A stretch of 64,000 bases of DNA from Filibacter tadaridae (GTDB lineage: Bacteria > Bacillota > Bacilli > Bacillales_A > Planococcaceae). Of this stretch, positions 9,283-17,385 are shown piece after piece. The notes beneath the pieces were generated by a model. It was not told the DNA's origin, did no database searches, and was given only the letters and a program-made list of their open reading frames with translations. Numbering within the stretch: position 1 is the first letter of the stretch; every line of letters begins with the position of its first letter. The stretch lies in the NCBI RefSeq assembly GCF_900609045.1, contig NZ_UXAV01000041.1, forward strand, positions 105,929-169,928, written 5' to 3'. Made by a program: the position numbers and the translations under genes.

Positions 9283-9507
9283 ATGGCAGATTGGCTTACT
9301 AGCTTACAAACGGACACTCCTCAACAAGGATTTGAACTTGCTTTAATGCTAGCAAGGAAAGGGGTTGCCTACACACAAACCTCTGCAGAAGTACGGGAAA
9401 AATTACGTTCTGACTACGCGGAAAATGCCGATAGTCTCACGATGGCATCACATGTTGTTGCAACACATTTTCAAACCGTCGCAGCTGCGAATAATTATTG
9501 GAAGTAA
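9283..9507 (+). CDS. Small conserved protein, paralogue of the gene at 10470
   Basis: 74 residues, soluble, with a well-placed AAGGGG ribosome site eight bases before ATG. I do not recognise the family. It aligns over its whole length with the protein at 10470-10718: shared GFELALMLARKG / GYKLAVKLAQKG, then a conserved C terminus (HVVATHFQTVAAANNYWK / QVVAIHFQTVAAANNYWR). A family-A repeat and a structured RNA follow it. Confidence 0.7.
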   Translation: MADWLTSLQTDTPQQGFELALMLARKGVAYTQTSAEVREKLRSDYAENADSLTMASHVVATHFQTVAAANNYWK

Positions 9508-9563
9508 GTGAAAAAACAGCATAGGTATCTAATATTAGTTTAATCATATACAATACGGTTCTA

Positions 9564-9601
9564 GCCACTCATACAAACATGAACGTTTGAGCAATTACCA
9601 C
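9564..9601. repeat. Dispersed hairpin repeat, family A (diverged copy)
   Basis: GCCACTCATACAAACATG then GAACGTTTGAGCAATTACCACC. The inner AAAC/GTTT arms are intact and the outer arm has decayed relative to 7176-7214. It lies between the small gene ending at 9507 and the structured RNA. Confidence 0.7.
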
Positions 9602-9650
9602 CCTATTACTCTGTAAAAAATAGCGCCAATTTCTCTTTTACTAGAAATCG

Positions 9651-9772
9651 GCACTTCGTTTTTCCCGCATTAACGGGCAGTAAGACCCCCAACTTCAAGT
9701 CCTTGAGAAAACAAGAAGAATAAGTGGGGGATCAACTGCCCGAAGTGCTTGCGGAATAAAATGCGATTCCGC
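9651..9772 (+). ncRNA. Structured element upstream of Bacillaceae-1-like RNA
   Basis: Nested complementary arms GCACTTCG/CGAAGTGC (9651-9658, 9741-9748), GGGCAGT/ACTGCCC (9675-9681, 9735-9741) and CCCCC..CTT/AAGTGGGGG enclose a small hairpin TCAA-GTCC-TTGA. A separate hairpin GCGGAAT/ATTCCGC (9751-9757, 9766-9772) follows. There is no open reading frame. It probably belongs to the same transcript as the next element. Confidence 0.55.
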
Positions 9773-9798
9773 TTTAAAGCCCGAATGGCTCAACTAAC

Positions 9799-9890
9799 AA
9801 TCAGTGGGGGATGAGGCAGACTAAATGCGCGACGTCCTGTCGCAACGTCTGCACTAGCACGTCCTGTGCGTCGAAAAACCCCCACTGATT
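9799..9890 (+). ncRNA. Bacillaceae-1 type RNA
   Basis: A perfect 12-bp closing stem (9799-9810 with 9879-9890) encloses two arms. One arm is GCAGAC/GTCTGC (9816-9821, 9847-9852) capped by GCGAC-GTCCT-GTCGC (9829-9843). The other is GCAC-GTCCT-GTGC (9857-9869). Two terminal loops with consensus RUCCU are the defining mark of the Bacillaceae-1 RNA motif, and both loops here read GUCCU on the plus strand. Function unknown. This motif is sometimes near rRNA operons, but none is seen here. Confidence 0.8.
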
Positions 9891-9908
9891 GAAGTTTCGC
9901 TTTATTTG

Positions 9909-10124
9909 CTATTCGCCGCGTGATGTTTTTGGCGGTTGGCACACGTCACATTTACGTTGGTTATTATTGTTAAACTTTGTAAGTGTTTTTTCAAAGTTAC
10001 TACCACATGCACATTTAAATAGTAGCTTTTGAGAAAAACCATGATATTCCGTCGTTAACAACTTACTATCCGAATTGTTCTCAACAAATATTTTAATTTT
10101 ATCGATTGTCCATCGTTTGCTCAT
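9909..10124 (-). CDS. Small zinc-ribbon-like protein, possibly a homing-endonuclease fragment
   Basis: About 71 residues starting at ATG 10124 (MSKRWT), with GGAGG nine bases upstream; the frame extends further but that part lacks a ribosome site. It has CxC (FKCACGSNF) and CxxC (RKCDVC) pairs, about 20 residues apart, typical of a treble-clef or zinc-ribbon knuckle. The pattern WTIDKIKIFVENNSDSKLL plus KLLFKCACG resembles N-terminal DNA-binding modules of phage and intron homing endonucleases, but no nuclease domain follows. Either an orphan domain or a remnant. Confidence 0.5.
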   Translation of the reverse strand: MSKRWTIDKIKIFVENNSDSKLLTTEYHGFSQKLLFKCACGSNFEKTLTKFNNNNQRKCDVCQPPKTSRGE

Positions 10125-10469
10125 TCTCTTATACCTCCATATTTTATCGATAGGCGGAGGCTTTTTTCGGCATCCGTTCAATTATGAATAATTATCCTAA
10201 TCCCCTCATTATAACATGTGCGAGCACACAATTAAACAGAGGGAAGGAATCTTATTCAACTGACCTGTTCCGCTGTAGAATAAGTACCTAGGTCGTACTC
10301 AAGAACCAAACGGACGCTACATCATTACCCTTTGATGTAGCTGATGAAGTTCACTGATGGGACAGCTATCAAACTCTTAATGCATTCATTACAAAATGGA
10401 AAACAGACACCCGCCGGTTTGCATACGCATATGTATAGTAGTATAAAATATGCAAAGGAAGTGGACTAC

Positions 10470-10718
10470 ATGCCAAACGACCAGCTGCAAATGCTGCTAA
10501 CACAAACGCCGGAAGAAGGGTATAAACTGGCGGTTAAGCTTGCACAAAAAGGGATAGAGCTTACACAGCCTTCTGAAGAAATCAGGCAAATGTTGCGTCC
10601 GGTATATTCCAGAAATCCGGATAGCTTAATAGCGGCATCACAAGTCGTCGCGATTCATTTTCAAACAGTAGCTGCCGCAAACAACTATTGGAGGATGTGG
10701 ACACCACTTTATCGGTAA
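10470..10718 (+). CDS. Small conserved protein, paralogue of the gene at 9283
   Basis: 82 residues from ATG 10470, preceded by AAGGAAGTGG; the longer in-frame extension to 10344 has no ribosome site. About half the residues match its 74-residue paralogue at 9283, most strongly in the C-terminal HFQTVAAANNYW. This copy adds a short tail (MWTPLYR). Family unrecognised. A 16-bp hairpin follows the stop. Confidence 0.65.
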   Translation: MPNDQLQMLLTQTPEEGYKLAVKLAQKGIELTQPSEEIRQMLRPVYSRNPDSLIAASQVVAIHFQTVAAANNYWRMWTPLYR

Positions 10719-10742
10719 CACCTAATTGATTGGATAGTGAAA

Positions 10743-10789
10743 GGTACCGGGTTATAAAGCAATTCAAAGTTGTTTTATAACCCGGTACC
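10743..10789. repeat. GGTACC-bordered hairpin, copy 1
   Basis: Perfect 16-bp arms (10743-10758, 10774-10789) starting GGTACCGGG, with loop GCAATTCAAAGTTGT, followed by CCAAAATTA. It probably also ends transcription of the small gene at 10470. The copy at 42361 shares loop and flank. Confidence 0.8.
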
Positions 10790-10800
10790 CAAAATTAATT

Positions 10801-10831
10801 ATTTAAACTTTTACGATCATTTCTTGCATAC
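10801..10831. repeat. Dispersed repeat, family B
   Basis: ATTTAAACTTTTACGATCAT followed by TTCTTGCATA, near the 3' end of the dus gene. Related copies are at 11886 and 17339. Confidence 0.6.
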
Positions 10832-10877
10832 ATCACATTGTTCAATTCTTCTGTTGCGTCGTTCCAACAACATTCTT

Positions 10878-11846
10878 TCACTCGAAGTTACTAAGCAGTT
10901 CGCGCACTTCATCTGTTGACTCTGTGCTCATCAATTGATTTCTCAATTCACCTGCCCCTTTGAACTCACGAATATAGATCTTAAAAAAGCGACGAAGAGG
11001 CTTGAATGGTAGAGGCTCCAATTCTGTTGAATATTTATCGTGGAGGTCAAGCTGCAACCTTAAAAGATCAAGCAATTCCTTACTACTATGTTCTCTTGGC
11101 TCTTTTTCAAAAGCAAATGGATTTTTGAAAATACCTCGTCCAATCATAACCCCATCCACACCGTATTGTTCAGCGAGCTCCAAGCCAGTTTGACGATCAG
11201 GAATATCCCCATTGATTGTCAAAAGTGTATCTGGCGCTACCTCATCACGAAGTTTCTTAATCTCCGGGATTAGTTCCCAATGCGCATCTACTTTGCTCAT
11301 TTCCTTTTTGGTACGCAGATGAATGGATAGATTTGCGATGTCTTGTTCCAATATGTGTGTCAACCAGCCGCGCCACTCGTCCACGTCCGTATAACCAAGC
11401 CTTGTCTTCACACTTACAGGCAATCCTCCTGCTTTTGCTGCTTGTATGATATCTGCTGCATTATCAGGATAATTAATCAGCCCGCTTCCTTTCCCTTTTG
11501 CCGCCACATTAGGCACAGGGCAGCCCATATTGATATCCACCCCCTTAAAACCTTGTTTCGCCATACCAATACTCATTTCCCGAAAGTTTTCAGGCTTATT
11601 CCCCCATATATGGGCCACAATGGGTTGTTCATCTTCTGTAAAAGTCAAACGTCCGCGCAAACTAAAGATACCTTCTGGATGACTGAAACTCTCCGTATTC
11701 GTAAACTCAGTAAAAAACACATCAGGCTTTGCTGCTTCACTCACTACATGGCGAAAAACAACATTCGTTACATCTTCCATTGGCGCTAATATAAAAAACG
11801 GTCGTGGTAACTCACGCCAAAAATTATCTTTCATACTCGAATTCAA
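10878..11846 (-). CDS. dus: tRNA-dihydrouridine synthase
   Basis: FMN enzyme that reduces uridines in tRNA D-loops. 322 residues, TIM barrel with N-terminal [12 protein letters not shown], the catalytic-cysteine motif [20 protein letters not shown] near residue 105, the FMN-phosphate-binding VKTRLGY and [13 protein letters not shown] near residue 235, and a C-terminal helical tRNA-binding domain. It is a Dus subgroup distinct from DusB beside the pur/fol genes. Single gene between repeats of family B. Confidence 0.9.
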   Translation of the reverse strand: MNSSMKDNFWRELPRPFFILAPMEDVTNVVFRHVVSEAAKPDVFFTEFTNTESFSHPEGIFSLRGRLTFTEDEQPIVAHIWGNKPENFREMSIGMAKQGFKGVDINMGCPVPNVAAKGKGSGLINYPDNAADIIQAAKAGGLPVSVKTRLGYTDVDEWRGWLTHILEQDIANLSIHLRTKKEMSKVDAHWELIPEIKKLRDEVAPDTLLTINGDIPDRQTGLELAEQYGVDGVMIGRGIFKNPFAFEKEPREHSSKELLDLLRLQLDLHDKYSTELEPLPFKPLRRFFKIYIREFKGAGELRNQLMSTESTDEVRELLSNFE

Positions 11847-11885
11847 ATCCTTTCATTATTTTCCCGTACCTGGAACGATCAATTA

Positions 11886-11925
11886 TGATTGTTTAAACCT
11901 TCACGATAGTATCTTACATAGGCAC
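11886..11925. repeat. Dispersed repeat, family B
   Basis: TGATTGTTTAAACCTTCACG then ATAGTATCTTACATAGGCAC. It lies upstream of dus and downstream of the gene at 11984. Confidence 0.65.
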
Positions 11926-11983
11926 GTTAAATTCATGTTAATCTTACCACAAAAAGTAGAAAACGAAGGCGCCTAGATTTTTT

Positions 11984-12304
11984 TTAGTTACCTAGGTTAT
12001 CGTCTTTCATTTTCATATTTAAAGCATCATAATCCTCTTTACTAAAAGTTACGGTTACCCTGGCGACTCTTTTTGAATTTGGATACAAATATAATTGTTG
12101 ATTAAACTTCACCCCTAGCGGAGCAATCATTTGATAGATCAGATTTAAAATATGGAAACAATCTAAATCCACGCCATCTTTCAAATGATTTTTCATACTT
12201 ATAACCACAATATTCTCAATGGTTTCGAATCTAACTTTTCTGAGAGAAATATCATTAACCTTGCACATTTTCTTTATAAGTTGCTTGAAAACATCCGAAT
12301 CCAC
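11984..12304 (-). CDS. Hypothetical protein
   Basis: 106 residues, soluble, start GTG with GGGGG seven bases upstream. No motif recognised. Secondary structure looks like alternating helix and strand (IENIVVISMK, KRVARVTVTFSKEDYDAL). The minus-strand neighbour upstream is a small membrane protein. Confidence 0.5.
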   Translation of the reverse strand: MDSDVFKQLIKKMCKVNDISLRKVRFETIENIVVISMKNHLKDGVDLDCFHILNLIYQMIAPLGVKFNQQLYLYPNSKRVARVTVTFSKEDYDALNMKMKDDNLGN

Positions 12305-12411
12305 TTCATTTCCCCCTATAGTAACTTGTACTTCCTAAACAATCTGGCCCGATCAAGCAAAAATGGGCGCAATGCTTATTCTGCGAAAGTCCGGATAATG
12401 GAAATCAATAA

Positions 12412-12726
12412 TTAAAGATGATAGTCAAATACAACGTATACAACACGCCAAATTAGGTATGCAGTAATAATTACGTTGAAAATAATCGGTACCACTTTTT
12501 TTAATTCAATATCAAAGTTATTGAGAATAAAGCGGTATAAAAGAAAAATGACAGTTATTAAAACGAAATTAAACAGTGGGAAGCCGACACTATAAACAAG
12601 TTTTGAACCAATACCAATGTCACCAGGCGGTCCATCAGCAGCTGTAAAACGTACACTGTAAGTCCACAATATTAGCATCCAGTGAAACCCATAAGTCCAA
12701 GCGATTACTCCCATGAAATAAAACAA
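12412..12726 (-). CDS. Hypothetical membrane protein, start region possibly frameshifted
   Basis: 104 residues with three hydrophobic segments (about 2-24, 43-66 and 77-99). The first possible start in this frame is a TTG without a ribosome site. Eighteen bases upstream, AGGAG is followed by a well-spaced GTG in another frame. A run of seven T lies between; one extra T would join that start to this frame and give a natural membrane N terminus. Either a broken gene or a start further inside (ATG at 12714). Confidence 0.45.
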   Translation of the reverse strand: MFYFMGVIAWTYGFHWMLILWTYSVRFTAADGPPGDIGIGSKLVYSVGFPLFNFVLITVIFLLYRFILNNFDIELKKVVPIIFNVIITAYLIWRVVYVVFDYHL

Positions 12727-12863
12727 GTTAGCAAAAAAACCTTCACTTTACATTCTCCTAAAAGACACTCTTAATTAGTATCACTGCAACAAAGTGGCCC
12801 TAATACTGAATAAGCGCAGATCCTTACTTTGGAAATGCGCCCATTTATCGAACAAGTTGATAC

Positions 12864-13115
12864 TTATTTTTTAGGCATAGCGAATGTCGCAGAAATACCA
12901 TTGTTTTCTTCAATTTTCATAAATATTTCATTAAGAACTTCTAATGCTCTTTCTTTTGATTCATACTTCCCCAAGTCTTTACTCCATTCGTCTAAAGTCG
13001 AACTGCTAACAAAACCTTTTATTTTTTTCCCGTTTACAGTAACTTCTTTTACATTTATCAAACTTTGGTTATCTTGTGTAGAAATCCATAACATAGAAAA
13101 ACTCATCCCTTTCAT
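12864..13115 (-). CDS. Hypothetical protein
   Basis: 83 residues. It contains VKEVTVNGKKIKGFV and a helical YESKERALEVLNEIFMKIEENNG, and resembles short conserved Bacillales proteins whose function I do not know. Several possible ATG starts lie within the first eight codons; AAAGGG precedes the inner ones. No membrane segment. Confidence 0.55.
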   Translation of the reverse strand: MKGMSFSMLWISTQDNQSLINVKEVTVNGKKIKGFVSSSTLDEWSKDLGKYESKERALEVLNEIFMKIEENNGISATFAMPKK

Positions 13116-13404
13116 CCATACTTATTTCCAATCTATACCACAACTTGGCCCGATCTTTGAAGTCAGTTCTTATTGAAATTAAATCAGACTAGCACAACAA
13201 GTATAACATTTATAATTCACCATACGTATGGCTTTCACATTAATCATCCAGAAGATGTGAAGGGGTAAGCGCCTATCTTTTACAGGTACATTTGTAGTCA
13301 TTCAGAGAGAAAGCATTTTACGGTGACAGTCACTCACACTTTAGAGTTTTCCATGAAATACGCTTCGGCGACCACTATGAAGGCGCCTGCGCTAGATTTA
13401 CTTA

Positions 13405-13549
13405 ATTGCGTGAGTGCTGTGCATTGTAAAATGCCATCCTAACACCATAATCCCTGAACCCAGCAACGTTTTCTTACCACACAACATATTCTCGAAAGCT
13501 CACAACATAATCCCCGAACCTCGCAACGTTTTCTCCACACCTCACAACG
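13405..13549. repeat. Dispersed repeat, family C
   Basis: Starts ATTGCGTGAGTGCTGTGCA. It then carries two degenerate units of the type AACATAATCCCCGAAC followed by CTCGCAACGTTTTCT and CACACCTCACAACG. The same order of blocks recurs at 25796-25905. Confidence 0.7.
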
Positions 13550-13554
13550 ACTAA

Positions 13555-13611
13555 GGATGCCAGGTACCGCCACCATTTGCGCACTACAAATCGTGGCGGT
13601 ACCTGGCATCC
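13555..13611 (-). terminator. GGTACC-containing hairpin at the end of the ykoC transcript
   Basis: Perfect 19-bp arms GGATGCCAGGTACCGCCAC (13555-13573) and its complement (13593-13611), 27 bases downstream of the ykoC stop. There is no long T run, so its role as a terminator is inferred from position. Confidence 0.65.
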
Positions 13612-13637
13612 CGTGACAAATTTTAGTTATTCGTTTT

Positions 13638-14408
13638 TCATGTCCACAAAACCCCTACTATACAACTAGCGAACAGAAGGAGTAGAAATAAGGCAGAGAG
13701 TATCCAGTCATTAATTCCCAGCGGTATTGGTTTATAGAATTCGCTACGCGGCGCACCCGTGAAACCTCGTGCTTCCATCGCGAATGCCGCCCGTTCAGCT
13801 TTTCGTACCGCAGCCGCAAGGAGAGGGATCAGTATTCTTTTCATCCCAAAAATGCGCTGCCACCACCATTTTTCATCCCCAACGCCTCGCAACCTATGGG
13901 CGTGCCGGATTTGAATGAATTCATCTTTGACAACAGGCAAGAATTGATAGCCAACCAACATCCCATAAGCAAGTTTCGGCGACAGTCGGAACTGCTGCAT
14001 TAAACTCATCACGAATTTCACCGGTTGTGTTGTCAAGGCAAAAAGAAGCGAAATAGAAGAAAAGGCGATGACGCGAAAGGATAGCGATAACGCCCGTGAC
14101 AATTGTTCGTTCGTTACGACAATACTTTTCCATGTCCAAATGACCATACCTCCAGTTTCAGCGGCAAATAAAACCGTCGTCCACAAATAACCGAAAGCCG
14201 TAATAGAGAAAGGAATCATCATAAGTAGCCACAGTTTCCAGTTCACACGACTTAGAACCAATTGAATAGATACAATCCCAACAAAAAACAATGCAGGTGT
14301 CCAAGGGTTGAAAAACCAAGCCAGCGTCAACATGGAAACGACGACTACGAGAAATTTAATAGCAGGATTCATGTCATGAAGTTGTTCACGAAATTCCACA
14401 AAGAACAC
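13638..14408 (-). CDS. ykoC: ECF transporter T component (CbiQ/EcfT family), YkoC-like
   Basis: Membrane coupling subunit of an energy-coupling-factor transporter, 256 residues with about five to six membrane segments. The coupling-helix motifs are present: HRLRGVGDEKW near residue 165 and AMEARGFTGAP near residue 207. It overlaps the ATPase gene by 23 bases and ends a four-gene operon behind a TPP riboswitch. Together these indicate uptake of thiamine or its pyrimidine precursor. Confidence 0.88.
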   Translation of the reverse strand: MFFVEFREQLHDMNPAIKFLVVVVSMLTLAWFFNPWTPALFFVGIVSIQLVLSRVNWKLWLLMMIPFSITAFGYLWTTVLFAAETGGMVIWTWKSIVVTNEQLSRALSLSFRVIAFSSISLLFALTTQPVKFVMSLMQQFRLSPKLAYGMLVGYQFLPVVKDEFIQIRHAHRLRGVGDEKWWWQRIFGMKRILIPLLAAAVRKAERAAFAMEARGFTGAPRSEFYKPIPLGINDWILSALFLLLLFASCIVGVLWT

Positions 14409-15834
14409 CCCCTACAGGTGGGAGTAGCGCATGTTCATATAGAAGCGTTTCATTTCCCCAAACGTCTGCCGCATTAAATCGACCTGTTACTTGTCCTTCT
14501 TTCATTAAATAAACAGTATCGGCAACGGATGCTGCAAACTCCATATCATGCGTCACGATGAGCACAGCAAGACCCTCTTCTGCCCGAGCGTGAATCAGGT
14601 GGTGAAGTTCCAACAAAGCCGCTTCATCTTGCCCACTCGTCGGTTCATCCAACAGTAAGACAGGTCGTTTTTCAGCAAGCATGGCTGCAATTGCCGTTCT
14701 TCGCTTTTGCCCATGACTGATTGCAAATGGGTGGGCGTCACGAATGTCGTCCAAACGCAACCGGTGCATTAAATCATCGACGAGTTCGGGCACCACATTT
14801 TTTGAAAAGAGAATTTCATCTTCCACCCGTTGTGAGACGAATAAGTGTTCAGGTGACTGGGGAACGTACCCCGGTAAAATGGTTCCACTTTCGATTATTC
14901 CTTTTGACAGAGGAATGATTCCACAAATCGTTTTCAATAGCGTCGATTTTCCGCTACCATTATGTCCTGCCAGTACGGCGATTTCCCCACGTTTCAGCTG
15001 TATGGACACATCTTTCAAAAGTTTTTTTCCCTTCACTTCCACAGAAATACCCCGCGCTTCAAATACAGTTTCCTCTTCGATAGATGTAAATCTTTTGGTG
15101 AATGAAATCGGAGCAGCTACTACGGAATCCGATTGTTCGACGAATCCGCCTGTAACTACTTTCAAACGACGACGGAAAAAGTCTTTCCAAGAATCAAGGC
15201 GATGTTCGACCGCCACAACTGTCCATCCGTATTTTCTTTGCAGTTCGTCCAACCAAATCACATATTCTTGTGCAGTTACTGGATCAAGATGTGACAAAGG
15301 CTCATCAAGTATAAGAACGTCCGGCTTCATCAAAATGGCACATGCTGTAGCAACGCGTTGCTTCATACCACCGGACAGCGTTTGAATACGTGCATTTCTT
15401 ACGTGGGTTAACCCGGTCACATGTAGCGCTCCCATAATCCGTTCTTCCATAAGCGCACGCGGTACCTGTAAATTCTCCAAAGTGAACGCCATTTCTTCTT
15501 CCACCGTCGGCATGCAAAATTGGGAATCCGGATCTTGAAACACCGTAGCTATGCGGGCATTTACTTCACCAGGTGAATAGGCATTATGATTTTTTTCAAA
15601 TAACGTGATTGAACCCGTGACAATTCCATCACAACTTACCGGATACAGGCGATTCATCAAATAGAGAAGTGTGCTTTTTCCACTTCCACTTGGGCCTGTA
15701 ATGACAACACGTTCTCCTTGATGGATTGTGAATGAAACGTCCCGAAGAATAGGTTCATCGTCTTCGGGAAACTGGAATGTGACAGTACTGAATTCAATCA
15801 CAACCGGGACGCGGCTTTCCTTTAACTCACTCAA
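14386..15834 (-). CDS. ykoD: ECF transporter double ATPase, YkoD-like
   Basis: 482 residues containing two fused ABC ATPase domains. First domain: Walker A GPSGSGKST near residue 50, signature LSGGMKQR, Walker B VLILDEP. Second domain: Walker A GHNGSGKST near residue 290, signature ISHGQKRR (a variant of SGGQ), Walker B VLLLDEP. It drives YkoC/YkoE. It overlaps ykoE by eight bases. Confidence 0.9.
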   Translation of the reverse strand: MSELKESRVPVVIEFSTVTFQFPEDDEPILRDVSFTIHQGERVVITGPSGSGKSTLLYLMNRLYPVSCDGIVTGSITLFEKNHNAYSPGEVNARIATVFQDPDSQFCMPTVEEEMAFTLENLQVPRALMEERIMGALHVTGLTHVRNARIQTLSGGMKQRVATACAILMKPDVLILDEPLSHLDPVTAQEYVIWLDELQRKYGWTVVAVEHRLDSWKDFFRRRLKVVTGGFVEQSDSVVAAPISFTKRFTSIEEETVFEARGISVEVKGKKLLKDVSIQLKRGEIAVLAGHNGSGKSTLLKTICGIIPLSKGIIESGTILPGYVPQSPEHLFVSQRVEDEILFSKNVVPELVDDLMHRLRLDDIRDAHPFAISHGQKRRTAIAAMLAEKRPVLLLDEPTSGQDEAALLELHHLIHARAEEGLAVLIVTHDMEFAASVADTVYLMKEGQVTGRFNAADVWGNETLLYEHALLPPVGGVLCGIS

Positions 15835-16408
15835 CAGACGTCTTCCTTTTTCCTAAAGATATTGCATAGCCACGGAGTGCCCCAGTTGCAAGAAGACCGT
15901 TAGAAACCCATTGCCCACCGAGTCCTGCAATGAGTGCACCACTCATGATACGAAGTCCGAGCATTAATGCTAAATAAGAAGGCGCCAATGCCGAGTAGCC
16001 CGATACGAAAAAGCCGTACGCGAAACTAAACAATGCAGCGCCGATACCTGCAAGAATCAGAACCCATGTATTGAAACGTTTATAGCCCGTTATCGCAAAT
16101 GCAGCCTCCGCACCAAGGCCTTGCACCAGTCCACTCAAAATAAGACGGGGGCCGACTGCGTTGCCGATCATCACTTCAATTACCGCTGCCATTGTTTCAG
16201 ATAAAACTGCGGCCCCAGGTTTCCGAATAATGTACATAGAAATGATGGAAACAATAAACCAAATCCCAAACATCCATTCAAACGCAATCGGTCCGATAAA
16301 ACCCGACCAAATATTACCGACATGGACGAATAATAAATAGACAACGGCGAATACGACGGAAAACACGGATAGCAGAACAACTTCTTTTAGTTTCCATGAT
16401 TTGAGCAT
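15827..16408 (-). CDS. ykoE: ECF transporter substrate-binding membrane subunit, YkoE-like
   Basis: 193 residues with about six hydrophobic segments and no signal peptide, as for an S component. The position between ykoF and ykoD and the upstream TPP riboswitch identify it as the thiamine / hydroxymethylpyrimidine binding subunit. It starts two bases after the ykoF stop. Confidence 0.88.
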   Translation of the reverse strand: MLKSWKLKEVVLLSVFSVVFAVVYLLFVHVGNIWSGFIGPIAFEWMFGIWFIVSIISMYIIRKPGAAVLSETMAAVIEVMIGNAVGPRLILSGLVQGLGAEAAFAITGYKRFNTWVLILAGIGAALFSFAYGFFVSGYSALAPSYLALMLGLRIMSGALIAGLGGQWVSNGLLATGALRGYAISLGKRKTSVE

Positions 16409-16409
16409 A

Positions 16410-17015
16410 TTATGAACCCCCTTTGTGTGAAGGGCTGTTAATGCTCATGTTTACTGTCATGACGAGGTGCTTATTCTGTTCGGAACGTGCGTGCATAAAT
16501 GTTTCTTCCAAAAAAGCAAATACATCATGAATGTCCCCGTGCAATCCACTTGCATAATGCATACTTTCGTTAAAGACACCGCATTCTTTCGCACGTTCTA
16601 CTTCTTTGTAAATAATCGCCATATAATCTGGATTGTTCATCGGATATAACCCAAATTGCGAAGATACATATTGACGATAGTCTTTAACGTTAGGTTCATT
16701 CACCAAGACATCCTCTTTTTCTAAATAACTGTCGCCCGTAGTATCGCCAGGACAACCAATTGAAAAAGTCCCATTAAATGCAACATGCGCTCCTGTTGCC
16801 GCTGCATGTAAAACGATGGCCTTCGCTGTATCAAAAACGTGAATTTCCTTCCCACGCATGACGGTACTAACATCATCTGTATGCATCCACACATTCGATG
16901 TATCCGCTTTGGAGAGAGCCCCTTTAATAATTTCTACAAAGTTGTCCGCCATTGGATGGATTGAAAACCTCAATCCAACAATCGGACTCGTACCGCAAGA
17001 CAAAGATGATTTCAA
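16410..17015 (-). CDS. ykoF: Thiamine/HMP-binding protein YkoF
   Basis: 201 residues, two repeated ACT-like halves: GLRFSIHPMADNFVEIIKGAL in the first and AFNGTFSIGCPGDTTGD leading to YGxYP-like QFGLYPMNNPDYM in the second. The B. subtilis protein binds thiamine and is thought to bind its pyrimidine moiety. No signal peptide. First gene of the riboswitch-controlled operon ykoF-E-D-C. Confidence 0.88.
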   Translation of the reverse strand: MKSSLSCGTSPIVGLRFSIHPMADNFVEIIKGALSKADTSNVWMHTDDVSTVMRGKEIHVFDTAKAIVLHAAATGAHVAFNGTFSIGCPGDTTGDSYLEKEDVLVNEPNVKDYRQYVSSQFGLYPMNNPDYMAIIYKEVERAKECGVFNESMHYASGLHGDIHDVFAFLEETFMHARSEQNKHLVMTVNMSINSPSHKGGS

Positions 17016-17041
17016 AATCGTTTCCCCCTATTTTTCTCCAC

Positions 17042-17071
17042 AAAAAAAGCCGCACCCGTGAAGCTGCAGCT
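17042..17071 (-). terminator. Riboswitch-controlled terminator before ykoF
   Basis: The stem AGCTGCA/TGCGGCT (minus strand, with one G-U pair) is followed by seven T. It stands between the TPP aptamer and ykoF. A separate 8-bp stem (TTTTTCAC/GTGAAAAA) between aptamer and terminator may be part of the switch. Confidence 0.75.
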
Positions 17072-17104
17072 ATTTTTCACGTATAGAGATCTAGTGAAAA
17101 AGTA

Positions 17105-17196
17105 ACCGCACTTCCCCACGCCAGTATTACCTGGTTCGAGTTATAAGGGATTGTAGCAAATGCTCTCATCTCAGCCAAAAATAGGCACCCCTAGTG
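17105..17196 (-). promoter_or_regulatory. TPP riboswitch (THI element)
   Basis: On the minus strand the conserved blocks appear in order: GGGGTGCC, GGCTGAGATGAGAGC, a variable arm ending in ATCCC, CTCGAACCAGGTAATACTGG, then CGTGGGGAAGTG. It is about 90 bases before a terminator and ykoF, so TPP should switch off the transporter operon by premature termination. Confidence 0.95.
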
Positions 17197-17338
17197 CAGA
17201 AAACGTATGCGATTTTTAATGTGAATCTATTATTTTGCCGAAGTCTCTTCAGCGCCTTTAGTGTATAGTATGAATCTTTCTTTGTAAAGCAATAATTCAA
17301 AGTTATATAATCTTCAGTAGCTGCGTGAGAAACAATCA

Positions 17339-17378
17339 TGATTGTTTAAACCTTTACGATAATTTCTTGCACAGGTAG
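17339..17378. repeat. Dispersed repeat, family B
   Basis: TGATTGTTTAAACCTTTACG then ATAATTTCTTGCACAGGTAG, ending about ten bases from the glpX stop. This is the best-preserved copy of the family. Confidence 0.7.
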
Positions 17379-17385
17379 ATTACAC

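Larger units (their letters stand above)
13116..13637. other. Intergenic repeat-rich region
   Basis: No gene seen in this 520-base gap. It holds a half copy of repeat family A (GGTGACAGTCACTCAC, 13322-13337), a block of repeat family C (13405-13549) and a 19-bp hairpin (13555-13611). Confidence 0.6.

Noticed and set aside
9799..9890. IS200/IS605 end or TnpB-guide RNA
   Set aside because: The hairpins first looked like transposon ends, but no tnpA/tnpB is present and the two GUCCU loops fit the Bacillaceae-1 RNA better.
11343..11789. 148-codon plus-strand frame
   Set aside because: Cysteine/histidine-rich antisense shadow of the dus gene.
14744..15385. 213-codon plus-strand open frame
   Set aside because: Entirely antisense to the ykoD ATPase gene, without ribosome site; typical shadow of a conserved gene.
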